Shown piece by piece: positions 17,526 to 26,765 of a stretch of 64,000 nt of DNA. The stretch comes from an uncultured Phaeodactylibacter sp. (GTDB taxonomy: Bacteria; Bacteroidota; Bacteroidia; Chitinophagales; Saprospiraceae), in contig CAJXNH010000019.1 of the NCBI GenBank assembly GCA_913057245.1, positions 1 to 64,000 on the forward strand, written 5' to 3'. The notes under the pieces were generated by a model. The model saw only the letters and a list, made by a program, of their open reading frames with translations. It searched no databases and was not told where the DNA came from. The stretch's first letter is position 1. Each line of letters opens with the position of its first letter. The translations under genes and the position numbers were made by a program.

Positions 17526-20500
17526 TCAGTCGCGGATTTTTCGCGCAGCCCGCCTGAAGCTCCGCAGGAACTCACCAAAGGAGTCGAACTCCTTGCGGTA
17601 GCTCAGCCCTGTGCCAACCTCAAGGCGGCTGCCACCACCAATATCCGGTTCCAGTCGCTGATAAATACGGAGCTTAAGCGTACGGTCCCGGTTGAGAACA
17701 TACTCAATGACCAGGTCATTGCCCACAAAGGTGCCACTTTGATCTGGTACACGGGCGCTGTTGCCAATATCGACATTGCCACCCACCAAAACAGAAAGCC
17801 GGTCATTGAAAAATTCCTGCCTCATCCGCAGCTGAAACTCATCGCCCCGCCGAAAATCCTGGCTTTCGCCAAAATTAGCCTGATACTGATTGTAGGCAAT
17901 ATCGAAATCAATACCGGACAGCGCACTTTGCTCTCCAAAAAACTCGGAAAACAACTCTGTAAGTAACAGCGATAATTGATTGGAAACGAATTCGCTCACC
18001 GTGTTGTAGAAAATATCAGCGCCCTGTATGGCAATATCCGAAGGCAAAAACTGCCCCACCACAATTAGCCCAAACACCTGACGGTTCAGCTCGTTGGGAT
18101 CTTGCCTCAATATCCTCAGCTTACTGTCTGTCAAGGTTTTAAGCCCGCCAATCAGCTCCGGGAATTCAATATCGAAATTGATGATCGGGCGCAGCAAATC
18201 GCCCCGAAGCTCCATCGTCAGCTCCACCTCCGTGGGCTGACTGGCGCCCTGCTTCAAGTCATCAGGCGCATCAATAAGGTATTCCTGAATAAAATTCGCG
18301 ACTGGCGTGGATAGTCCGGCATATTCCGCTTCCAACCGGATTTGTGCTTCAAAGGGGTCGCCCGACCATGAAATTACCCCGCCCCGGTTGATGTCGAAGT
18401 CTTTGTTGACCACGTTGTACAGGGTGAAAAGGTACTCGCCTTGTTCAATGTTGTAATCCCCGAACATTTCAAACTCTCCGTTTCGGGGAACCAGTATACG
18501 AATATTGCCGCGCCCTGTACCTTTAATAATGTCACCGGCCTGCTCATCGAAGATAATCTCTCCCTGGGCTTCTTCTGTGATATTGAGGTCCATTTCCAAA
18601 CTCACTCCGTTCAGCTCTCTACTATTCTCCTGATCCAGAGGGACTTCAGCTTCCTGCTTTTTAAAGTTGATAAAGTTCAGCTCTGAAGCATCGCTCCCGT
18701 AGCTCACCGGGATAACGAGACGGGTATCCTTGCCTACGGTGGCGTTGACGTAGATGTCTATTTTCCGAAGTGGGCCTTTAAATGTGACCTCCCCATCGCC
18801 CAGGGCATGCCCATAGAACAAGTCGTTGTCTTCTTTATCGGTATCGAGTGCTAAAAAACGGTCCGTATTGATTTCAGCGTCAATCCCCAGGTCTTTCAGG
18901 TAATTATGAGTAATGCCCCCGGTAATTGCAGCAGTATTGTTGTACTTATCCCTGACTACAACACCTGTGGCGTCAAACAGAAAATCCCGTGCTTCAATCC
19001 GGGCATCATCAAAGTAATAGCGGGTTTGCAGGAAGTCTATGGTGGTGGCTCCGTCGCGAACCGTAATTCCTCCGTTAATATGAGGCGCTCCGGGAAAGCC
19101 AAAGATACTGGCGCTGGCATCGAAATACCCCACTGTATTTTTGATCGTGCCTTCCAGCCAGTACTCCCCAATATTTACAGGAAAACTCGTGACATCAAGA
19201 TCGATATTGAAGTATTTTGCTTTTTCTTTGTCCCCACCCCGCCTGGCACGGCGGGTATCTTCCGGGTTAAAAAAGCCCTCAGCGATAAGCTGGGAGGTGT
19301 CTTTGGTAATGGCTAAGTAGCCCTCGAACCGGCTCTTAAGATTAGCGGCATTGGCATCCAGGCGCAGAGCCCCCCAGTCATCATCATTGACCCGAAAGGT
19401 ATCTGCTGTAACTGTCGCATTGATGCCTTCCATTTTAAAAATGTCATCCACTTCTGCAACCAGGTTGAAGGGGCCTCCGAAATCCAGCTCATCGTATTCC
19501 CAAATGTCATCGATGAAGGAAAAGTCGAAATTATTCAGGTATAGCTGCAGCCCTTTCTGCCCTTTAGATTGAAGCTGGATGACCCGGTCTTCATTCTTCA
19601 GGCGGAAATGCTCGGTGGTAATATGCCCCTTGCGAAAAGTAATATAGTTATCGGGTTCTATTTCCCATAATTTTTGCAGTAAAACCAGATTTGACCGCTT
19701 GAAGGTCAGCTGATAATTCAGGCTATCCGGCATAGAAAGCTTAGCATTAAGGTTGATATTATCGAGCATAGAGAGCCCTTCCACCTGATACGCCAGGCCG
19801 ATATCCAGCGTGTCCCTGTCCAAATCGGCAAGGACGTGAACCGGTGCCAGGTGCCGCTTATCATTGAGCACAGGCTCTTCCACCCTGAAGTTAATCGAGC
19901 CCGTGGAATCCACCAGGCGGGCAAATACCCCTGCATCATTCAGTGCTATAATCCCGAAACGGAATCGGGGCACCCGCAGATCTATAGTAATGCTGTCTCG
20001 CTGATTGTCAAAATAGCCGTTCAGGTTAACACCTGCCAAAGGTCCCAGTTGCGGTTCGAACAAAGCGAGAATACCTTTGGTATCGATAATATCAAAATGG
20101 TATACAAACGCATTCCCTTTTGGCTGCCGCCGGGGTTTCTTCAGGCCCAGCCGCTCAAAGAAACGGTGATGGTTCCGGTTCAGGTAGTCCATCAGGGCCG
20201 GAGCGATATCCAACACATCAAACTGCCCAAGCAGGTATCCATCGACCAGGTCAGAGGAAACGCTAAACCGTTTTCGCCCCCCAGGCTCAAAAAGAGAAAG
20301 GAACACGACAGAGTCAACCTGAATGGTATCCTTGTTGCGGTGCAGGATTTCCACATCACGGATACGGCCACTGCCTTCCAGTTCAGACAGCGTACTGTTT
20401 TGAAGGTTGAGGCTGATATCTCCGGATAAGTTGATGTCTTTTTTACTAAGGTTCAGGGGCAGGAGCGCAAGTTGATTAACAGAGGCAAAAAAGTTGAACC

Positions 20501-22412
20501 GGGGCACGCTGTCTGTCATATCTACCTGTCCATTGAACGAAAAGTCAATATGCTCGTCCTGAATCAGAAAATCACCGGAGAACTGGTTTTTCTTCAGCAG
20601 CCCTGTCAGGTTGGCATTGGTGTAGTTGTAGCCTTTATAGATAAAGCTTTGCACCTCGGCACTAAGGTCAGCAGTAGCCGTTTCTGCCGTCAGCCCTTTA
20701 CCGTTGCGCACACTGGAGGAGAAGTTTACGAGCCCCAGGTCCTGATTTTGGGTAAAGCCGCCCAGGTCAAAATCAACCAGCGACAAACTTCCGCTATAAG
20801 AAGCCTCAGCGCGGTTGCCAGTCAGGTTACGGACCTTCATGTCCATTTCGGCCCGCCCCAGAGCAGAGTTGAGGGCCCCATAGGCGATGTAGTCAGAAAA
20901 GAGGATATCAAAGCGGCCGGTGAAGTACAGCCAGCCCAGCCGGTCGAAAGCCTCCGGAGGCTGAAACTTTGGGAATAGCTGCCGAAGCGCCGTCATATTG
21001 GTCCGCAACTCATCCAGCTGCAGGTTGATTGTACGAAAGTCCGGGTAGGTAAGATCGCGGGTGCGAAGGTTGCCCTGCGCCACCAGCCTCCGGTTCTCCA
21101 GCGCCAGGTACATATCTTCAGCATCCAGGTCGTTTACCGTGCCTTCTATCAGCCCGTCGATGTACAGTTTTCGGTCCCGGTTGTCCCAGAAAAAAGCATT
21201 AGATTTCAGCTTGGGCGCAAAGGTCATAATATCTTTCAGGGTGACAGAGGCATTGCTGAGATGGGCTTCCATTTCTACTTCATCCGGAAAGGACTTAAAG
21301 GCCTCATAGGTGTCATACCTGAAAATCAGGGTATCTCCAATATCACTGTAGGGCGTCTTCAATTGAAGGTCGTAGAGCTCCAGCCCCCGGTTCCACACCC
21401 GACCATTCCCAACGGTGAGATCTTCCAGCACAAACCCACTTAAATCCCGAAGGTTGAACTCCTCTACCTGCCCGGAAAAATCAAGGCTATCAGAGCAAAA
21501 GGAGAACTCATTGATACCGATATTGATATCAAAAACATCCATATGCTGGTAATTGAGCTCGTCCACAGGCCCACCGTTTTCCGGGTCATTACGCCAGTTG
21601 TGGAGGGAAAACTTACCGTCCTTCAGCACAAACTCGCCTACAGTGGCGAAAAAGGGCAAGGCTGCTTCAGTGGGTGGAACCGCACTGCTCATGGTATCCT
21701 GAGGCCAAATCACGTAGTCGTATTCATCAATCCGAAAGTAAGGCCCTTCAAGAATGACTGATTCCGCATGTAGGGTGCGGTCGGGCAGGGAGAACTCCTC
21801 AAATACAGCGGAGCCTTCGGCAAGGTAAATATCCATGTCCTGCCCTCTCGCCTTGTCTTCTTTCAGGAAACGGATCTTACTGAGGGTCAGCCCCTGAACA
21901 TCCAGGTAGAAAGGGCGCTTTTCACCTGTAGTGGTCGAACTATTCGGCGGGAACAAGCGGCCCAGCAATACCTGCATGTTGTTGTAGTCATCATCAGCTG
22001 CCTTACGGATGTTGACGGTGGCGCTGTCCAGGGCCAGGTCTTCAATAACCAGCCCCCGCCTCAGATATACAAGTGGATTGAGGCTGAAATCGGCGTACAG
22101 GTATTTGCTAAAGATGGCGGTATCTCCCGGTGTAAGGTCTTCCACATAAAAGTCCTCCAAAACCAGCTGGTCTAAGAATCTGATATTTAGGCGGTCAATG
22201 GAAACCGTAGTTTTCATAGCGTCGCTCAGCGCAGTAGTCACCCGGTCTGCCAGGTAATTTTGGACAGCAGGGATTTGAAGCACACCGGACAAGATCAGAA
22301 AAAACAGGACAGCACCTACGGCCAGACGCCTGGTCCATAGCCATAGCAGGCGCAGCCACGAGCGGGACTGAGGCTGTTCTTCCTGCGGTTGCTTTTGTCC
22401 TTGATCTTCCAT
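17526..22412 (-). CDS. tamB: TamB-like translocation/assembly module protein
   Basis: A 1,628-residue AsmA/TamB-family protein. A basic cytoplasmic N-terminus (about 1-30) leads into one transmembrane helix (about 31-50), then VQNYLADRVTTALSDAMKTTVSIDRLNIRFLDQLVLEDFYVED, the standard TamB/AsmA opening. A very long periplasmic beta-taco follows. The C-terminal TamB domain (about 1170-1600) contains ISWSGDPFEAQIRLEAEY and RPIINFDIEFPELIGGLKT. Such proteins bridge inner and outer membranes, moving phospholipids or helping outer-membrane protein assembly. The usual TamA/BamA-type partner is not adjacent. A long downstream gene sits tail-to-tail, 12 bases away. Confidence 0.93.
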   Translation of the reverse strand: MEDQGQKQPQEEQPQSRSWLRLLWLWTRRLAVGAVLFFLILSGVLQIPAVQNYLADRVTTALSDAMKTTVSIDRLNIRFLDQLVLEDFYVEDLTPGDTAIFSKYLYADFSLNPLVYLRRGLVIEDLALDSATVNIRKAADDDYNNMQVLLGRLFPPNSSTTTGEKRPFYLDVQGLTLSKIRFLKEDKARGQDMDIYLAEGSAVFEEFSLPDRTLHAESVILEGPYFRIDEYDYVIWPQDTMSSAVPPTEAALPFFATVGEFVLKDGKFSLHNWRNDPENGGPVDELNYQHMDVFDINIGINEFSFCSDSLDFSGQVEEFNLRDLSGFVLEDLTVGNGRVWNRGLELYDLQLKTPYSDIGDTLIFRYDTYEAFKSFPDEVEMEAHLSNASVTLKDIMTFAPKLKSNAFFWDNRDRKLYIDGLIEGTVNDLDAEDMYLALENRRLVAQGNLRTRDLTYPDFRTINLQLDELRTNMTALRQLFPKFQPPEAFDRLGWLYFTGRFDILFSDYIAYGALNSALGRAEMDMKVRNLTGNRAEASYSGSLSLVDFDLGGFTQNQDLGLVNFSSSVRNGKGLTAETATADLSAEVQSFIYKGYNYTNANLTGLLKKNQFSGDFLIQDEHIDFSFNGQVDMTDSVPRFNFFASVNQLALLPLNLSKKDINLSGDISLNLQNSTLSELEGSGRIRDVEILHRNKDTIQVDSVVFLSLFEPGGRKRFSVSSDLVDGYLLGQFDVLDIAPALMDYLNRNHHRFFERLGLKKPRRQPKGNAFVYHFDIIDTKGILALFEPQLGPLAGVNLNGYFDNQRDSITIDLRVPRFRFGIIALNDAGVFARLVDSTGSINFRVEEPVLNDKRHLAPVHVLADLDRDTLDIGLAYQVEGLSMLDNINLNAKLSMPDSLNYQLTFKRSNLVLLQKLWEIEPDNYITFRKGHITTEHFRLKNEDRVIQLQSKGQKGLQLYLNNFDFSFIDDIWEYDELDFGGPFNLVAEVDDIFKMEGINATVTADTFRVNDDDWGALRLDANAANLKSRFEGYLAITKDTSQLIAEGFFNPEDTRRARRGGDKEKAKYFNIDLDVTSFPVNIGEYWLEGTIKNTVGYFDASASIFGFPGAPHINGGITVRDGATTIDFLQTRYYFDDARIEARDFLFDATGVVVRDKYNNTAAITGGITHNYLKDLGIDAEINTDRFLALDTDKEDNDLFYGHALGDGEVTFKGPLRKIDIYVNATVGKDTRLVIPVSYGSDASELNFINFKKQEAEVPLDQENSRELNGVSLEMDLNITEEAQGEIIFDEQAGDIIKGTGRGNIRILVPRNGEFEMFGDYNIEQGEYLFTLYNVVNKDFDINRGGVISWSGDPFEAQIRLEAEYAGLSTPVANFIQEYLIDAPDDLKQGASQPTEVELTMELRGDLLRPIINFDIEFPELIGGLKTLTDSKLRILRQDPNELNRQVFGLIVVGQFLPSDIAIQGADIFYNTVSEFVSNQLSLLLTELFSEFFGEQSALSGIDFDIAYNQYQANFGESQDFRRGDEFQLRMRQEFFNDRLSVLVGGNVDIGNSARVPDQSGTFVGNDLVIEYVLNRDRTLKLRIYQRLEPDIGGGSRLEVGTGLSYRKEFDSFGEFLRSFRRAARKIRD

Positions 22413-22505
22413 CTATTATGTTCAACCAAACATCCCGCGAATATATTGATTGAATGCCAGATTTAACGTAGAATTAGCATATTTGGACGGCTTCGGTCTG
22501 TCAGG

Positions 22506-22555
22506 CAAAACAAAAGCCGCAGATGACTGTACACTTCAGTCCGCTGCGGCTTGTC
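22506..22555 (-). terminator. intrinsic terminator of the DUF1080 gene
   Basis: AAGCCGCAG (22514-22522) and CTGCGGCTT (22544-22552) form a 9-bp stem with a 21-base loop. On the minus strand it is followed by TTGTTTTG, so it ends the transcript from 24026. Confidence 0.75.
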
Positions 22556-22631
22556 TTTTCTGGCCACTACACTCCTGATAAATGGGGCTTTCAGGCTGCC
22601 ATGTAATCAGGAACGATGGGTTCCGTTCAAA

Positions 22632-24026
22632 TTAGAATTCCCGGATTTTTATACTCCGGAAAGATACCCGGTTGCCGTGGTCCTGAAGCAGGATATGCCC
22701 CTGAGGCAGTTCGCCAAAGTCCGGCCAGTCTTTATACTTACTGTACGCTACCAATGCCCGGTACATAGGTGTATTTCTTTCGTACTCCAGTACCTTGAAG
22801 CCATTCAGCCAATGCTCAATGTGGTTCCCTTTGACGATTAACCGGGCCTGATTCCACTCCCCAACACCTCGGAACGGCTTATTTCGGCCGGGTACGGAGA
22901 GGTTTCCAGCCGGGATCAGATCGTAGAGGGAGGCCAGAGTGCGGTTGCCTTTTACGCCTTTTTTGGCATCGGGGTGCTCTTGGTCATCCAAAATCTGATA
23001 CTCCAGCCCGATGGAGGAACCTGGCCCTTTGTTGAGCTCCGGATCAACGAAGTACTTAATACCGCTATTAGCCCCAGCTGTGATTTTGAACTCCAGCATT
23101 AGTTCAAAGCTGCTGAATTTATCTTCGGTAATAATGTCCCCTCCATTGGTGGATTCGCCACCATCGGATTCCAGGACGGTAAGTACACCATCTTCAATCT
23201 CCCATCCCTTTTCCGGGAAATCCTCAGCACGGGCACTGCGCCACCCTTCCGTGGTTTTACCATCCCAAAGCATGCGCCAGCCTTTACTGATTTCATAGGG
23301 TGTCAGGGAATTCGGAATATAGTTGAGCTCCATCGCGTGCGGTGCCATTGGCCAGCGGTCTGCTTCCGGGTTTTCGGTTTTGATCCGGATATTGCGCCAG
23401 CTGATTTCCCGCCCGGCTTTTTCTTCGTTATTGCCTATACCGTGCACCTGAAGCCCGATGAACCCGGAAGCCGTCATGTCGTCCACGACATTTGCAGTAT
23501 TGACTCCATTTACCCATATGCGCAGTTCATGACCTATGGCTTCAATACGGTAGGTATTCCACTGCCCCAGCTTATAGGCCGTGCGAGCTTCCGGGTTGAG
23601 GCTGAGCGGATAGAGCCAGCCGCGCCGCCCTTCATCGTAAATACCGCCGCTGTAAGCCCGCTGACTGGGGTCTGCCTCTGCCTGATAGCCGTGTACCCTC
23701 CCATTTTTATACTCCGGAAGGCTGTTGCTGCGGAATTGAATACCGGAATTAATGGCTGCATCGCCCCATATTTCCAACTCCAGGATAAAATCGCTGAACA
23801 CTTCTTCCGTACACAAAAAAGTATTCGGGGTCTTGGTTTCGGTTGTGCCAACGATCACCCCATTGCGCACTTCATATTCAGCTGTCCCGTTTCGCTTCTC
23901 CCAGCCGCTCAAATCTTTGCCGTTAAACAAATCCCGCCAACCTTCATCGGATTGTGCCGTCAGGGAAACACTAAGTCCGCTGCTCACCATTAGGAATAAT
24001 GCCAGTAATTGAATTCTGTTTTTCAT
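22632..24026 (-). CDS. Tandem DUF1080 (3-keto-disaccharide hydrolase family) protein
   Basis: A 464-residue secreted protein with signal peptide [24 protein letters not shown]. It has two DUF1080 (concanavalin-like) domains: residues 28-215, starting [19 protein letters not shown], and residues 250-462, starting [16 protein letters not shown]. Both carry the family features NSGIQFRS / NSGIKYFVD and a terminal IRI/IKIREF strand. Family members cleave 3-keto glycosides. The divergent Gfo/Idh oxidoreductase (158 bases away) could create such keto substrates in the periplasm. Many DUF1080 proteins have one domain; here both are full length. The terminator is at 22506-22555. Confidence 0.9.
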   Translation of the reverse strand: MKNRIQLLALFLMVSSGLSVSLTAQSDEGWRDLFNGKDLSGWEKRNGTAEYEVRNGVIVGTTETKTPNTFLCTEEVFSDFILELEIWGDAAINSGIQFRSNSLPEYKNGRVHGYQAEADPSQRAYSGGIYDEGRRGWLYPLSLNPEARTAYKLGQWNTYRIEAIGHELRIWVNGVNTANVVDDMTASGFIGLQVHGIGNNEEKAGREISWRNIRIKTENPEADRWPMAPHAMELNYIPNSLTPYEISKGWRMLWDGKTTEGWRSARAEDFPEKGWEIEDGVLTVLESDGGESTNGGDIITEDKFSSFELMLEFKITAGANSGIKYFVDPELNKGPGSSIGLEYQILDDQEHPDAKKGVKGNRTLASLYDLIPAGNLSVPGRNKPFRGVGEWNQARLIVKGNHIEHWLNGFKVLEYERNTPMYRALVAYSKYKDWPDFGELPQGHILLQDHGNRVSFRSIKIREF

Positions 24027-24184
24027 TATTATTTTGTTGTTTAAAGGTCAAAATGCGGTCAGTCAGGGTAACATAGTGCAGGACACTTGGTCTTTTTTTC
24101 AGATGTATTTTGTTCCAGACCCTGATTTTCAAAAGAGGACAAATCATCCCTACTATTGTAACCAAAGATACAGACTTGAAGCAA

Positions 24185-25372
24185 ATGGACAGACGAGACT
24201 TTATCAGAAAAAGCAGCATAGCCACAGCAGGGCTCACCCTGGGCTCCTTAAGTATGGCCGCTCCCGGCAAATTTTCCAAAAACGATACCGTACAGCTTGG
24301 AGTGGTCGGTACCGGAGCAAGAGGAGGCGGGATTATACGGCTGCTGAACAGCATGCCGCAATTCAAAACAGTGGCCTGCTGCGACATCCTGCCTTTCCGG
24401 CTGGACAGCGCCATGGAGCATGCCGATCAAAAGGCTAAAGCATATTCCGATTACCGTAAGCTGCTTGACGACCCGAATGTAGACGCGGTACTGATTGCCA
24501 CGCCCCTGTCGATGCATTACGAAATGGCTGCTGCTGCTGCACAGGCAGGCAAGCACGTGTACTGCGAAAAGACGATGACCTACCAGATATCGGAAGCAGA
24601 CCGGCTCGTGGAAGAAGTGGAGTCGAACGGCAAGGTATTCCTCGTGGGCCACCAATACCGCTATCATCCCCTTTACTTTCGGGTGGCGGACCTCATCCGC
24701 AGCGGTAAAATTGGCGATATCGCGAATGTCTATATTCAGTGGAACCGCAACGGCGACTGGCGCCGCCCGGTGCCCAAGCCCAAATACGAGCGCATGATCA
24801 ACTGGCGGATGTACACCGAGTATTCCGGCGGGCTGACGGCTGAGCTGCATTCCCACCAAATTGATTTTGTCAACTGGGTACTGGACACTCACCCAGAAAA
24901 AGCCGTTGGTTTTGGCGGAATCGACTACTGGAAGGACGGCCGGGAAACGTTTGACAACGTCAATTCTATGTTCAGCTACCCGAACGGCATGAAAGTCAAC
25001 TGTATTTCCCTGACTTCCAATGCGCACGAAGGGTATCAGATGATTTTCAGGGGCAGTAAGGGCACCATAGAAATGGGGATAGATGAAGGCTGGATCTACT
25101 TTGAGCCCCTCAATAAGAAAGAAAAAGGCATGGTCGACGGTGTCTCCGGCGCCACCCTCAACCGCGCCAAAGAGGATAAATACGCCATCCGCTTTGAGCA
25201 CAAGACGGAAGGCTGGGGCGGCACCCACTATGCGTTCCAGGAATTCTACGAATGCATACGCGACAACCGTGAGCCCGTCTCCAACGTCAGGACCGGTGCA
25301 TCAACCGCCAAGTGTGTGCGAATGGCAATTGATGCCATGCGGGAGAATAAAGCAGTAGCCTGGCCGGGTTAA
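24185..25372 (+). CDS. Tat-exported Gfo/Idh/MocA-family oxidoreductase
   Basis: A 395-residue protein. The N-terminus [27 protein letters not shown] has a twin-arginine motif (RRDFIRKS) and hydrophobic core. The NAD(P)-binding Rossmann motif [12 protein letters not shown] (about 41-51) follows. [15 protein letters not shown] contains the EKP/EKT-type lysine of the family, and [21 protein letters not shown] holds the usual H..D pair. Folded export by Tat fits a cofactor-bound periplasmic enzyme that oxidises or reduces a sugar. I set the start at 24185; the frame extends 25 codons upstream but without a signal sequence. It is paired divergently with the DUF1080 gene and ends 3 bases from the lyase-like pseudogene. 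Confidence 0.92.
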   Translation: MDRRDFIRKSSIATAGLTLGSLSMAAPGKFSKNDTVQLGVVGTGARGGGIIRLLNSMPQFKTVACCDILPFRLDSAMEHADQKAKAYSDYRKLLDDPNVDAVLIATPLSMHYEMAAAAAQAGKHVYCEKTMTYQISEADRLVEEVESNGKVFLVGHQYRYHPLYFRVADLIRSGKIGDIANVYIQWNRNGDWRRPVPKPKYERMINWRMYTEYSGGLTAELHSHQIDFVNWVLDTHPEKAVGFGGIDYWKDGRETFDNVNSMFSYPNGMKVNCISLTSNAHEGYQMIFRGSKGTIEMGIDEGWIYFEPLNKKEKGMVDGVSGATLNRAKEDKYAIRFEHKTEGWGGTHYAFQEFYECIRDNREPVSNVRTGASTAKCVRMAIDAMRENKAVAWPG

Positions 25373-25375
25373 GAG

Positions 25376-26667
25376 TTACCAGCACCTTGCAGCCGCCCCC
25401 CGGAAGATTACAGGGTAGAGTGTTTTCGCCCGGGGCGGAGCTCCCTCAACTGGCAAAACCGACTTTCGGTCGTCCCAAAACGGATTCATCTCGTACACCT
25501 GATGACGGTGGCTCATCTGCTCAAGGTCTAAGAGCCCGTATTCGTGAACCACATGAGGCTGCCCCCAGGCTTCTACCGTATCTGCCGGAATAACAGTGGT
25601 ATAGATGATGGAATCACCATATTCGGTAATCTTTTCACGCTTGCCAGAGATAAGGGTTTTGTACTGCGTATAATTGTTGAGCAATAGATTCCCGGGCCCG
25701 GGGGGCGATGATGCTTAGGGACACCCCGGCTGAAACAATGCCAGGAATGCCATTCGGGTATGCGGATGATATTTCGCTCCACCAGATTGTGCCCGCCATC
25801 ACCGTTGTGGAAATTGACGTCCACCTCAAGGTAATTGCTAATGAGCACATTATACTTTGCGCCGCTTTGGATAGCCAGGTGCCGGATAGCCCTGACTGTA
25901 TCCTCCGCTAAAAGTACATAGCGACTGTTTTGCTCGATATTAAAATAGCCATTGCCACGTCCTCCCTTGTTGTAGGCTCCGTCCACCCGGGTTTTTGTGA
26001 TGCTGATATGTTCCGATTCCAGAACCAGAACCGGGTCGGTGCCTGAGTCCAAAATTTGACAATTCCGTATCCAGGAATTCCGGGCATGGTCAAAGGTGAC
26101 CTGCGTCACGTACAACTGAAAGTCCTCCCCGGGGTTATTTCGGAATGTCTTTTTCTGCCAGGGGTAGTCGAAATAATCATAATCCACCGGTTGAAAATCC
26201 ACAGCTTCATACTTAACCGTCAGGTCTTCAAGCCCTGCCCAACGGATATTGTGAAAGCGGATGCCCGTGAAATTATCAAAAGGACTGGAAAAAAACGGGC
26301 CCCGCAGTTGATTGCTCAATATCACCTTACTTCGGCTGGCCCCTCTTAGGATAATGCTGTCTTTAAGAAAAAGGGTTTCATGGATTGGATACACGCCAGG
26401 AAGAAGCATAATGACGCCTCCTCCCTGTTCTGCAGCGTAATCAATGGCATTCTGCAGATCTTCTCCCGGCCCTAATGTGTCTACCACCGGAAAATCCTCC
26501 GGACCAGGAATACCACATTGCACCCCGGCCCGCGCCCAGTGCCACATGTCTGGAAAACGGGCATCTGACTGTTCCGCATCAAAAGCCCAGCCCCGGTCGC
26601 CAAAGGTCTGCCCATACAGTGCTGTTCCAGCCATCATCGTAAAGAGGAGAAAAAAAGCCTGCCTCAT
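25376..26667 (-). pseudogene. Secreted right-handed beta-helix protein, frameshifted
   Basis: The gene starts with a signal peptide (MRQAFFLLFTMMAGTALYG). It then has a polygalacturonase/pectate-lyase-like N-terminus (DLQNAIDYAAEQGGGVIMLLPGVYPI) and beta-helix coils such as NSWIRNCQILDSGTDPVLVLES and YNVLISNYLEVDVNFHNGDGGHNLVERN. Around 25688-25702 the frame breaks at C6 and G3 runs. The plus-one frame continues sensibly as GNLLLNNYTQYKTLISGKREKITEYGDSIIYT to the stop at 25376. The whole span is 1,292 bases, one short of a multiple of three, so one lost base explains it. The restored product would be 430 residues. It is either recent decay or a homopolymer error in the sequence. The upstream part alone would end at 25573. 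Confidence 0.75.
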
Positions 26668-26752
26668 ATTTTTTTTGAACAAGGGGGCTCAAAACGAGTC
26701 TTTGTCACCGTATACCTGCTCGTTACAAATACAAAATCCGGCGTACCTCTTT

Positions 26753-26760
26753 CAAAAATA
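26753..26760 (-). promoter_or_regulatory. -7 box TATTTTTG upstream of the beta-helix gene
   Basis: Perfect TAnnTTTG on the minus strand, about 86 bases upstream of the ATG at 26667 and overlapping the leader of the divergent GH42-like gene. No -33 partner was identified. Confidence 0.3.
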
Positions 26761-26765
26761 CCAAA

